Below, one piece after another: positions 23,172 to 31,400 of a stretch of DNA of 64,000 nucleotides. The notes under the pieces are model-generated. The model searched no databases. It was not told the origin of the DNA and saw only the letters and a program-made list of their open reading frames with translations. A program made the position numbers and the translations under genes. The stretch comes from Azospira sp. I13 (lineage in GTDB: Bacteria; Pseudomonadota; Gammaproteobacteria; Burkholderiales; Rhodocyclaceae). Position 1 is the stretch's first letter; each line of letters begins with the position of its first letter. The stretch is taken from the NCBI RefSeq assembly GCF_003112695.1, contig NZ_BFBP01000026.1, forward strand, positions 1-64,000, written 5' to 3'.

Positions 23172-24287
23172 ATGATGTCCGCCCCATTCCCGATGTCGTC
23201 TTCTGCCCCCCTCATCGTTGCCAGGAACATTTCGCATTATTTCGGCGAGGGAGAAGCGCGCTCCCAGGTGCTTTTCGACAATTCATTTCAGATCAATCCG
23301 GGGCAACTGGTGATCATGACCGGGCCTTCGGGCTCCGGGAAAACCACCCTGCTGACCCTGATCGGGGCGCTGCGAGGCGTACAGGCCGGAAGCCTGCAAG
23401 TACTGGGCAACGACCTGGTCGGGCTGGATGCGGTGGCACTGACCGAGATGCGCAGAAACGTCGGCTTCATCTTTCAGATGCACAACCTGTTCGAGTCCCT
23501 CAGCGCAATCGATAACGTCCTGATGGCAACCCACCTGAGCGGCATGACGCCAGATGAGGCGAAGCGGCGAGGCGTGGCGCTACTGGAGCGTCTGGGCTTG
23601 GGGCACCGCCTGGGGCACCGGCCCGCCGCCTTGTCGGGTGGGCAGCGACAACGGGTTGCGGTGGCGAGAGCTCTGGTGAATCGCCCCAGGCTGATCCTGG
23701 CCGACGAGCCGACGGCGGCCTTGGATAAGGCATCCAGCATGGAAGTGGTCGCATTGCTCCATGAACTGGCGGTTGAGGAAGGTGGCGGTGTCGTGATGGT
23801 GACCCACGACAACCGGATTCTCGACCAGGCGGATCGTCTCATGTCCATGGTGGATGGACGCATCATCTCCGATGTCCTGGTGCGGGAGTTGGTCGCACTC
23901 TGCGAGCTGTTGTCCCAGATCAACTTCTTTTCGCAACTCAGCACGGCCGAGCTGAGTGCCGTGGCTGAAAAGATGCGTCCGATCAGGTTCCTGGATGGGG
24001 ATGTGCTCATCCGCCAGGGGGATATCGGCAACGACTTTTTCCTCCTCTACGAGGGTTACGCGGATGTATTCGTAGATGAAGGCATGTCTGAAGCACCTGT
24101 CGCCCGACTTGAACGGGGGCGCTACTTCGGAGAGCGGGCCCTGATCACGGGGGAGGCCCGAAACGCCACCATCATCGGGCGCGGCGAGGGGGTCGTGTAT
24201 GCCCTGGACAAGGAGGCCTTCCAGGCTGCAATGGCGATTGCCCCCTCGTTGAAGGAACAGCTGCAGAAGCTCTATTTCGGGCGTTGA
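23172..24287 (+). CDS. DevA-type ABC ATPase fused to a cyclic-nucleotide-binding domain
   Basis: Residues 1-245 are a LolD/DevA-like ABC ATPase: Walker A GPSGSGKT, signature LSGGQRQRVAVA, Walker B LILADEPTAALD, H-loop MVTHDN. Residues about 250-370 form an added cNMP-binding domain with a canonical-looking phosphate cassette (FGERALITGEARNATI). DevA proteins normally lack this, so export may be gated by cAMP/cGMP or another ligand. ATG 23172 is preferred over the TTG at 23148, which overlaps devC; ATG 23175 is also possible. Last gene of the plus-strand operon. Confidence 0.88.
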   Translation: MMSAPFPMSSSAPLIVARNISHYFGEGEARSQVLFDNSFQINPGQLVIMTGPSGSGKTTLLTLIGALRGVQAGSLQVLGNDLVGLDAVALTEMRRNVGFIFQMHNLFESLSAIDNVLMATHLSGMTPDEAKRRGVALLERLGLGHRLGHRPAALSGGQRQRVAVARALVNRPRLILADEPTAALDKASSMEVVALLHELAVEEGGGVVMVTHDNRILDQADRLMSMVDGRIISDVLVRELVALCELLSQINFFSQLSTAELSAVAEKMRPIRFLDGDVLIRQGDIGNDFFLLYEGYADVFVDEGMSEAPVARLERGRYFGERALITGEARNATIIGRGEGVVYALDKEAFQAAMAIAPSLKEQLQKLYFGR

Positions 24288-24320
24288 GACGGCTGCGGGC
24301 CTGCCGCGGGAAACAAGCCG

Positions 24321-25238
24321 TTACGCTGTTTCGGGTGAGTTGGCGCAGTGTGTGAAAAATTCACCAAGCCGCCTGGCCACGTCGTTCTTGCGCTTGTCCA
24401 AGGTGAGGACGTGGTAGGTGTCGTCAACAAAATAGGTTTCGATCCGGCGCGATCCCAGCCGCGCGGCGGCGTAATGGGCGTTTTTCACACTGGCCATGTC
24501 GTCTTCCGTTGCGTGGACAAGCAAGGTGGGGGAATGTACCCGGGGAAAGGCCTGCTTGGCTGCTTTGATCAAACCGAGGCTTTCACGAATGGTGACCGCC
24601 GGGGTACTGAATATGCCGACCTTCTCTGCTGCTTGGCTGTCACGGCTTTCGAGTATGGCCTGTACCTGGGCACGGGTCTTCTCACATTTAATGCCATAGG
24701 GGTGGCTTTCTTCCCAAGACATGAAATGGCGTAGGGGGGAGTAGAGAACAACCGCCCAGAAAATTTTCTGGTGCACTTTTGGCATGTTCCAGCCATCGTA
24801 AAAGAGCGTCAGGGATAGCAAGCCCAGCCCATCGACCCGGCTTCCCTTCTCTGCTGCCAGCTTTACAGCGATGAGTGCCCCCATGGAGAGGCCGGAGACA
24901 AATACCCGGCGATGGGTACGCTTCAGCGCTTCAAATGTCTGTTCGATGGTGCCATACCAGTCTTCCCATTTGCTGCGCTTCAGGTCCCCGACGCTGCCGC
25001 AATGACCGGCCAGTTGGGGGCAGGCAACACTGAAGCCCTGTTGCAGCAGCCGCTTGGCGACGTGCAGCATCTCGGCCGGCGTGCCGGTCAGGCCGTGTAC
25101 CAACAGCACCACGTCGTCTCCCCGTCGACGATAGAAACCCGTCGGGCCCAGGCAGGCCTGCAATACATTATCTGCCGGATCTGCCGAAGGAGCCGTGGTG
25201 TCCTCGGACTTCATTTCACTGCCTTCCAATGCCACGGT
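24321..25238 (-). CDS. Alpha/beta hydrolase (monoacylglycerol-lipase-like)
   Basis: Serine hydrolase of the S33/carboxylesterase group, about 305 residues. Landmarks are the oxyanion-hole region LLVHGLTGTP near residue 50, the nucleophile elbow GLSMGA near 120, an acid in LLVHATEDDM, and a C-terminal His in DDTYHVLTLD. It may release or transfer an acyl chain, or act as a thioesterase. It is the last gene of the minus-strand operon; a GTG at 25241 overlaps the aminotransferase stop (GTGA), and an ATG lies at 25214. It converges with the DevA gene. Confidence 0.85.
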   Translation of the reverse strand, partial: TVALEGSEMKSEDTTAPSADPADNVLQACLGPTGFYRRRGDDVVLLVHGLTGTPAEMLHVAKRLLQQGFSVACPQLAGHCGSVGDLKRSKWEDWYGTIEQTFEALKRTHRRVFVSGLSMGALIAVKLAAEKGSRVDGLGLLSLTLFYDGWNMPKVHQKIFWAVVLYSPLRHFMSWEESHPYGIKCEKTRAQVQAILESRDSQAAEKVGIFSTPAVTIRESLGLIKAAKQAFPRVHSPTLLVHATEDDMASVKNAHYAAARLGSRRIETYFVDDTYHVLTLDKRKNDVARRLGEFFTHCANSPETA

Positions 25239-26611
25239 CACTCAGCCCCACAGCGCTGAAGGAGCATTTCGAACAGCTGAATTCCCAGATCAATTTCCGC
25301 TTCGGAAATCAGCAACGACGGTGCCAGGGTGATGACATTTTTCTGATATCCCCCAATATCCAGCACCAATCCGTACTTCTTTCCATCGAGCTCCAGGTCC
25401 CCTTTCAGGCCGGCATTGAACATCCGATCAGCCAGGGCCCGGCTGGCAGTGAAGCCATCCTTTTCGCAAAGCTCGATGCGTAGCGCCAGACCAAGGCCGC
25501 TGACGTCACCAATGACTTTCCAGCGGGATTTCAGCGCTTCCAGTCGCCGGAGGAAGTAGGCGCCCCGCTCACGGACATGGGGCTCGAAGTCCTTCTCCTG
25601 GGTCATCTTCAGGACCTCGAGTGCCACTGCCGTGCCCAGAGGGTTGGAGGCGAACGTCGAGTGGGTGGACCCCGGTGGGAATTTTTCCGGGGAGATCAGT
25701 CCTTCCCGTGCCCAGATGCCGGAGAGGGGATTCAGGCCATTGGTGATGGCTTTGCCGAAGACAAAGATGTCGGGAACGATGTCAAAATTTTCCCAGGACC
25801 ACAGTTTCCCGGTCCGATACACCCCCATTTGGATTTCATCGGCGACCAGCAGCACATTCCGCTTTTTCAGGGATTCCTGAAGCTTCTTCATGTAGCCGGC
25901 GGGGGGGACGATGTAGCCCCCGGTGCCCTGCATCGGCTCAATGTAAAAGGCACCGAATTCACATTGTCCAGACTTTTCGTCCCAGACCGACTGGTACTCG
26001 GTTTCAAAGAGCTTTTCGAATTCCTGATGGCAATAGGTGTGGCAAGAGGAAGGCTCTTTGCTATAGGGGCAGCGGAAGCAATAGGGGTAGGGAATGAACT
26101 GGGCGCGATCCGCAAAATTGCCGAAGCGTCGGCGATAGCGGTAACTCGACGTGATGGCTGAGGCCCCCAGGGTACGGCCATGGTAGCCGCCCATGAAGGC
26201 GAACTGATGGGTCTTGCCGGTGTGGTTGCGCACGACCTTCAAAGAGTCCTCAACTGCCTGGGCGCCTCCGACATTGAAGTGAACCCGCCCCTTCACACCG
26301 TACTTCTCTTCCATATAAGTGCAGATGAGCTCAGCCAGTTCGACCTTCTCCCGATGCAGGTACTGGCTGGCCAACTGCGGCAGCACGTCGATCTGGTTCT
26401 TCAGGACGTTGGCAATGCGCTGGTTCTTGTAGCCGAAATTGACGGCCGAATACCACATCTGCAAATCCAGATAGGGGGTGCCATGTTCGTCAAAAAGAAA
26501 GCTGCCGTCGCAGCTGGCAAACACCTTGGGGGGATCGGCGTAGTTCACCGTGTCGCCGTGTGAGCAGTACTTTTTGTTCTTGTCGAGAATCTCAATGATG
26601 TTTTGGGTCAT
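25238..26611 (-). CDS. Class III PLP-dependent aminotransferase
   Basis: Aminotransferase of the acetylornithine/4-aminobutyrate type, 457 residues. The PLP lysine lies in FGKAITNG, the aspartate that binds the pyridine N in VADEIQMG, and the phosphate-binding turn in GGAQAVEDS. A cysteine cluster C-x2-C-x8-C-x3-C (YCFRCPYSKEPSSCHTYC) sits near residue 180 and looks like a metal or Fe-S site, as in mammalian GABA transaminase. The substrate is unknown; it would put an amino group on an aldehyde or keto intermediate. ATG 26611 is followed by an unremarkable N-terminus. It lies between the HAD phosphatase and hydrolase genes, all on one strand. Confidence 0.88.
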   Translation of the reverse strand: MTQNIIEILDKNKKYCSHGDTVNYADPPKVFASCDGSFLFDEHGTPYLDLQMWYSAVNFGYKNQRIANVLKNQIDVLPQLASQYLHREKVELAELICTYMEEKYGVKGRVHFNVGGAQAVEDSLKVVRNHTGKTHQFAFMGGYHGRTLGASAITSSYRYRRRFGNFADRAQFIPYPYCFRCPYSKEPSSCHTYCHQEFEKLFETEYQSVWDEKSGQCEFGAFYIEPMQGTGGYIVPPAGYMKKLQESLKKRNVLLVADEIQMGVYRTGKLWSWENFDIVPDIFVFGKAITNGLNPLSGIWAREGLISPEKFPPGSTHSTFASNPLGTAVALEVLKMTQEKDFEPHVRERGAYFLRRLEALKSRWKVIGDVSGLGLALRIELCEKDGFTASRALADRMFNAGLKGDLELDGKKYGLVLDIGGYQKNVITLAPSLLISEAEIDLGIQLFEMLLQRCGAE

Positions 26612-26647
26612 GTTTGGATGGACTGGGAGCAGTTGTATTGGGGGTGG

Positions 26648-27304
26648 TCACGCGTGGCAGGGGGTGGCGAAGCCATCCCAGGTGCGCACGGTGGCCAGTA
26701 CGTCGGCAAAGGTGTTGAATTTGTGATGGGCGATGTTGTGGGCTTCGCAATGCCTGATCAGGGAGCCCTTGGCAAAAACCACGTCGGCCTTGGCCGCCAG
26801 GCAGGCATCGGACTTGCCGTCACCCACCAGGACAACCCTGGATTCCGGGGGGACCAGCCGTTCAGCCATGGCGCATTTGCACACGCCATTTCCCGCTTGG
26901 CAGGCCGCGTTGAGGTGGGGCCAGGAAATATCCAGGCCCGTTGCGGTGAAATGCAGCTGGTTGGCGTAGATCGGCAACTGGGGGAAAGCGGATGCATTCA
27001 TCGCCGTATGAATGGCGTGGTCCAGGCCGTCACTGACGATGACGATCCGGGCGTTCCGGGAAACGAGCTGGTAGAACGGCAGGAAGCTGGTGTCCAGTTG
27101 AATCTGGCGGAAAAAAAGCTCCAGTGCCGGGCGATCTGCGCTGACCATCTGCAATTGCTGCTGCATGCACTGCACGGCGCTGATCTGGCCATCCAGCCAG
27201 GCTTCCTCGACGGCCATCCAACTGGGTGGGGCGAACTTCTCCAACAGCGCATCCACCGTATCGCGGGTCGATAGGGTGCCGTCAAAATCGATGACAAAAA
27301 GCAT
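26648..27304 (-). CDS. HAD-superfamily phosphatase (MtnX/SerB-like)
   Basis: HAD-IB phosphatase of 218 residues. DFDGTLS at residues 5-11 gives the nucleophile and acid/base aspartates, IVIVSDG is motif II, a lysine lies in the usual place, and VLVGDGKSD is motif IV. The nearest types are MtnX and SerB, but the cap is unassigned, so the substrate is open (phosphoserine-like, phospho-sugar or phospho-lipid precursor). ATG 27304 follows AGAAGGGAAGC; the longer upstream frame lacks homology. It is the first gene of the minus-strand operon; a perfect inverted repeat lies 51 bp upstream. Confidence 0.84.
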   Translation of the reverse strand: MLFVIDFDGTLSTRDTVDALLEKFAPPSWMAVEEAWLDGQISAVQCMQQQLQMVSADRPALELFFRQIQLDTSFLPFYQLVSRNARIVIVSDGLDHAIHTAMNASAFPQLPIYANQLHFTATGLDISWPHLNAACQAGNGVCKCAMAERLVPPESRVVLVGDGKSDACLAAKADVVFAKGSLIRHCEAHNIAHHKFNTFADVLATVRTWDGFATPCHA

Positions 27305-27354
27305 GCTTCCCTTCTGGAGCCTTTCATTGAACGCACGGACAGCCGTCCGCGCCG

Positions 27355-27374
27355 ATAGCAACATAATATGCTAT
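27355..27374 (-). promoter_or_regulatory. Candidate operator/promoter of the HAD-aminotransferase operon
   Basis: Perfect inverted repeat ATAGCA-N8-TGCTAT whose AT-rich centre includes TATTAT on the minus strand, 51 bp upstream of the first gene. It fits a repressor site overlapping a -10 element. No regulator gene lies next to it. Confidence 0.35.
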
Positions 27375-27679
27375 ACGCAAATCCTGACGGGAGGGCGCCA
27401 GCAGCCTTCGCTTTGCGCAAATTCATGCCGAAGGCCCGGCCCGGGGCTGTTGAGCAGTATCAATCCGAATCCCGCCGTTGTGCGGGCGCTAGCAAATTAC
27501 CGAGGCCTGGGAATGGACCAGCAGTGCATCATGCAAGTCAAATGTTGCATGGGGATGGAGCAGTGGTTGGGGGGTATCTGAGGGGTAGTGCCGGAGGAAG
27601 CTGGCCCTTGTGCGCCTATCCTTGCGATAGGCGTTTGTTGCCGCGATAGCGATGGCATCGCTGTGGGCCGGAACGACAT

Positions 27680-27718
27680 TTGCCCCCTATCGGCCGGGGA
27701 TCCGGCCTAAGGGGGCAA
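27680..27718 (-). terminator. Hairpin after the FccB-like gene
   Basis: TTGCCCCCT and AGGGGGCAA form a nine-base outer stem, with GGCCGG/CCGGCC inside. It is 27 bp past the stop of the minus-strand flavoprotein gene. There is no long T-run. Confidence 0.5.
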
Positions 27719-27744
27719 GCTGGAGTGGGTGGGGGCGCGGAGCC

Positions 27745-29082
27745 TCAAGTGCCCTGGTCGAGGAAGTCCTCCGCCATACCCTGGAACCAGACGAAGTCCT
27801 CCTTCGCCAGATGGGTGTCATGCTCGTGGTATTCGCGCACGGTCTGCACGATCCGGCCGTCGTCGTTGAACTTGTACTGGAAGTCCACCAGGATGGCTTC
27901 GATGGGGTCGCCGTTCACAAACATGTAGCAAAGGTTGTCGGGCAGCAGCTTGGCGATGTCCTTGCCCTGCATGCGATTGACGATCTGCCGGGCAGCGATG
28001 CGGCCCAGGCGGTTGGCCACGTGGCCGCTCTTGGGGTACCAGCCGAAGAGATTGGAAGCCTTGCCCACGGCGTCGCCGATGATCCAGACGTTGGGGTCCT
28101 TCTCGCTGTGCAGGCCCACGTTGTGCTGGTCCGCCCAGCCGGTGCTCTGGCCGCTTTCATCCTTGCCGATGAGGTCGGCCATCCACACCAGATCGCCAGC
28201 CCGGTGGGGGGCCATGAGGATGGCGTCTTCGAATTTGAAATCGCCGGCCGCCGTCTTCACCTGTTTGTTGTACGGGTCCACTTCCTTCACCGTGGCATTA
28301 GGCACGTACAACACCTGATCCTTGTACAGCTCGTCAAAGGCCTGCTTGAAGCCGATGCCGATGGGAGTGGGGGCCGGCTTGGGGTCGAGCAGGACGATGC
28401 GCCCGGGAATCTTGTGCTGCTTCAGGTGCCAGGCCATCATGCACACCCGCTCGTAGGGGGAGGGCGGGCAGCGGTGGGGCGGGGGCGGCAGCACGGTGAC
28501 GAAATCGCCGCCCTTGAAGTTGTGCAGCTTCTTCTTCAGCGTGATGTGCTCGGCGCTGGGAATGTAGGCGGCCGGGTAGTTGGCCTTGGTGTAGTCGATG
28601 GTCTTGCGGTCGTCGCCGAACCAGGCCTCGTACTGGTAGCGGATGCCGGGGGCCAGCACCAGGTAGTCGTAGCCAATGGCTCCCTGGCCGGTGATGACCT
28701 TCTTCTTGTCTCTCTCGATGCCGACGATTTCGGACTGCAGGAACTGGTAGCCGAATTTCTTCGCCACGGTTAGGTAGTCGTGCACCAGCAGGTTGGTGTC
28801 CACGATATCCACCAGCCACTTGTTGCTCATGGGACAGGACCAGAACACCGGGTTGCGTTCGATCAGCACCACCTCGATGGTGGGGTCCAGCTTGCGCAGG
28901 TAGCGGGCGACGGTGAGACCGCCCCAGCCACCGCCGCAGACGACGACCCGCTTGCCCTTTGGGGGCGGCAGCAGTTCGGCGGTAAGGGAGGGCAGCACCA
29001 GATTGGCGGCGTGGGCCCTGGAGACGACGCCAGCGCCCAATGCGCCGGCAGTCGCCAGGAAATGGCGGCGGGAAAGTGACAT
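27745..29082 (-). CDS. FccB/SoxF-like Tat-exported FAD oxidoreductase
   Basis: Flavoprotein related to the sulfide-dehydrogenase subunit of flavocytochrome c and to sulfide:quinone oxidoreductase. A twin-arginine signal (SRRHFLATAG) starts the 445-residue protein. The FAD motif VVCGGGWGGLTVARYL follows near residue 45. The family cysteines are seen in FWSCPMSN, HRCPPSPYE and the C-terminal NLCYMFVNGDP, the flavin-binding domain of FccB. It may oxidise sulfide or a polysulfide in the periplasm, but no cytochrome subunit (FccA) gene is adjacent. ATG 29082 begins the Tat signal and has GGGAG upstream. Exact substrate uncertain. Confidence 0.82.
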   Translation of the reverse strand: MSLSRRHFLATAGALGAGVVSRAHAANLVLPSLTAELLPPPKGKRVVVCGGGWGGLTVARYLRKLDPTIEVVLIERNPVFWSCPMSNKWLVDIVDTNLLVHDYLTVAKKFGYQFLQSEIVGIERDKKKVITGQGAIGYDYLVLAPGIRYQYEAWFGDDRKTIDYTKANYPAAYIPSAEHITLKKKLHNFKGGDFVTVLPPPPHRCPPSPYERVCMMAWHLKQHKIPGRIVLLDPKPAPTPIGIGFKQAFDELYKDQVLYVPNATVKEVDPYNKQVKTAAGDFKFEDAILMAPHRAGDLVWMADLIGKDESGQSTGWADQHNVGLHSEKDPNVWIIGDAVGKASNLFGWYPKSGHVANRLGRIAARQIVNRMQGKDIAKLLPDNLCYMFVNGDPIEAILVDFQYKFNDDGRIVQTVREYHEHDTHLAKEDFVWFQGMAEDFLDQGT

Positions 29083-29275
29083 GAGTGGCTCCCAATAGCG
29101 TTGGCCGCTCCGGTGGGGATGGCACCGGGCGCAAGAGGCAGCCCGCAGGCCGCCGGAAGGGTCAGGCAGCACACTGGCCGCCGGGGCGCAGGATAGCGGC
29201 CGGCTCCTGCCATCGCAAGGGGAACTACGGCAATTGGCCGGCCCTGGCAGCGCTTTGCCAGGATCGGTCGGCAGG

Positions 29276-31348
29276 TCAGAAGCCCTGGATGAAGGTCAGT
29301 CGCCAGACCCGGGGTTCCGCCGGATGGCTATGGACATCGGCCACGGGGCTGGCTTCTCCCCGCAGTTGGGACTCGTAGTAGTAGTCGATGTCGCTGGCCT
29401 TGCGGTTGAGCAGGTTGAGTACTTCAAGGGTGAGCTGCTGCTTCGGTGCCAGCTTGTAACCCAGGTTGAGATTGAGCATCAGGGAGCTGGCGGAACGGAC
29501 CGAGTTGTCCTCAATCAGGGCTCGGGGCCCCAGGTAGCGCAGGCGCAGGCCGCCCCGCCAGGGGCCCTGGTCATGCACGGCAACGCCGAGGGAGGCGGTG
29601 CGCTCCACCGCGCCGGGAATGCGGTCGCCAGCGCTGTCCGCATCGCGGAAGCGGGCCCGGGAGAGGGCGATATCCGCATCCAGGGTCAGCCACTCCCGGG
29701 GCGTCCAGTAGTTGGACCATTCGATCCCCTGGCGATGGCTGGGCCGGCTGGGTTCGGTGGTGCCGGCATCGCCGACGAAGAGCAGTTCGGAATCCAGGTC
29801 CAGGCGCCACAGGGCCAGGCTCATGTTCCAGCCCGGCGCGGGAGCGGCGCGCCAGCCCAGTTCCTGGCCCCGGGATTTGACCAGGGCCGGCACCCGCTGC
29901 ATGGCGCTGGCCGGATTGGCCGGGTCCACGCTGATGGTGGCGCCCCGGGCATCGTTGCTGTGGAAACCCTGACCCCAGTTGTAATAGAACTCGTGATTGG
30001 CGAAGGGGCCGAAGATGAGGGAGAGCTTGGGGCTGGTGATGCCGTCGCTGGTATTGCCCGAGTTCTGCGACAGGCTCGAATCCACCTTGAAGCGGTAACG
30101 GTCATGGCGTAGCCCGGCGACGCTGCGCAGCCAGTCGTTCCACTGGGCGCTCCACTGGCCGTAAAGGCCCAGGCTACCCTGGTTCACGCTGTCGCTGCGG
30201 ACGGTGGCCAGGCGTTGGCGGGCCTGGGTCTTGTAGAGTCCCACGTTGCTGATGTCGTCGAGACGGCCCTGCACGCCCCAGGTGAAGTCGCCCTGCCGGC
30301 CCAGCCAGCGCACCGGCTGGCTGCGGCTCCAGCCGAAGCCGCCATAGCGGCGCCGGTCGGCTTGCTCGAACTGGTCGCCGTTCACCGCATCGGTGGCGTA
30401 GGTGAAGTTGGAAAACAGGTTCAGCCGGTAATCCACCAGATAGGCATTGGCCCGGGTCTGCACTTCACCCTCCAGGCGTGCCCACTGGCCCGAGGCGGAG
30501 AGGCGGCGGGTGGTGCCGCCGGTGGTGGCGTCCAGGCTGCCGAAGCGGCCCACCAAGCCCTGCTCCACGGCCCGGCGGGCCACCTGGTCGGTGGAGGTCC
30601 AGTCGCCGTCGTAGGCCATGAAGGAAAAGGACTGGCCGTTATTGCGGGTACCGTCCGAATAGCGCAGCACACCGTTCAAGCGCTGGTAATGCTCCGGCAC
30701 GTCCCAGGGGCCATCGTTATGGAAGACCTCCAGGGCGCCCAGCCAGCGGCCACCGCCCGCCACTTCCTTGTCGGCGGCCGTGAGCAGACGGCGGTAGCCG
30801 TTGCTGCCCATGCCGAAGCTGACGTAATCCTGGGGCAGGCTGCGGCGATAGCCGATATGGGCGGCGCCGGCCGAGGAAAAGTCGCCGTCCGCCGCGGAAT
30901 AGGGGCCCTTCTGGTACTGGATGCGCTCCACCAGCTCCGGGATGAGGAAGTTCAAGTCCAGGTAGCCATGGCCATGGCCGTGGGTCGGCAGGTTCACCGG
31001 CATGCCATCGATATCCACGGCGAAGTCGGTGCCGTGATCCAGATTGAAGCCCCGCAGGAAATACTGGTTGGCCTTGCCGTCCCCCGCGTGCTGGGTGACG
31101 ATCAGCCCGGGTACGGCTTCCAGGGCCTCCGCCGGGCGCAGCAGGGGGCGGTTTTCCAGCTGCCGCGCGGTGATGGTGCCGACACTGGCCGCATCGGCAA
31201 CACCGATCAGGTCCCGGCTGCCGGCCTTGACCTCAATGACCTCCAAGGTGGGCATGCCAGCTCCCAGGGCCGGCAGGTACCAGGCCAGCAGGGCCGCCAG
31301 CACGGTTAGGCGCGGGATAGTCAGTGTGATGAAATCAATATTGTTCAT
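29276..31348 (-). CDS. TonB-dependent receptor, probable nickel/metal uptake
   Basis: Outer-membrane beta-barrel of 690 residues with a signal peptide (about 1-33), a plug domain (about 55-165) and a C-terminal barrel ending in aromatic phenylalanine (LTFIQGF), required for BamA insertion. The His-rich stretch PTHGHGHGYLDL in the plug is unusual and suits a metal ligand site. It lies 52 bp downstream of the nickel permease on the same strand, so nickel, or a nickel chelate, is the likely cargo. ATG 31348 starts just before a typical signal peptide. Confidence 0.88.
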   Translation of the reverse strand: MNNIDFITLTIPRLTVLAALLAWYLPALGAGMPTLEVIEVKAGSRDLIGVADAASVGTITARQLENRPLLRPAEALEAVPGLIVTQHAGDGKANQYFLRGFNLDHGTDFAVDIDGMPVNLPTHGHGHGYLDLNFLIPELVERIQYQKGPYSAADGDFSSAGAAHIGYRRSLPQDYVSFGMGSNGYRRLLTAADKEVAGGGRWLGALEVFHNDGPWDVPEHYQRLNGVLRYSDGTRNNGQSFSFMAYDGDWTSTDQVARRAVEQGLVGRFGSLDATTGGTTRRLSASGQWARLEGEVQTRANAYLVDYRLNLFSNFTYATDAVNGDQFEQADRRRYGGFGWSRSQPVRWLGRQGDFTWGVQGRLDDISNVGLYKTQARQRLATVRSDSVNQGSLGLYGQWSAQWNDWLRSVAGLRHDRYRFKVDSSLSQNSGNTSDGITSPKLSLIFGPFANHEFYYNWGQGFHSNDARGATISVDPANPASAMQRVPALVKSRGQELGWRAAPAPGWNMSLALWRLDLDSELLFVGDAGTTEPSRPSHRQGIEWSNYWTPREWLTLDADIALSRARFRDADSAGDRIPGAVERTASLGVAVHDQGPWRGGLRLRYLGPRALIEDNSVRSASSLMLNLNLGYKLAPKQQLTLEVLNLLNRKASDIDYYYESQLRGEASPVADVHSHPAEPRVWRLTFIQGF

Positions 31349-31400
31349 ATCGGTGGGCGTGGGCAACGGCAAGGCAGCAACCGCAAGGGGAAAAGAGGGG

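Larger units (their letters stand above)
27305..27744. other. Intergenic region upstream of the HAD operon
   Basis: No gene seen. It holds a perfect inverted repeat ATAGCA-N8-TGCTAT (27355-27374), a second pair ATGCAA-N8-TTGCAT near 27531-27550, a small hairpin near 27613-27631, and a large hairpin close to the end of the flavoprotein gene. Composition is mixed, with AT-rich patches near 27355-27375 that could hold the promoter of the minus-strand operon. Confidence 0.45.
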
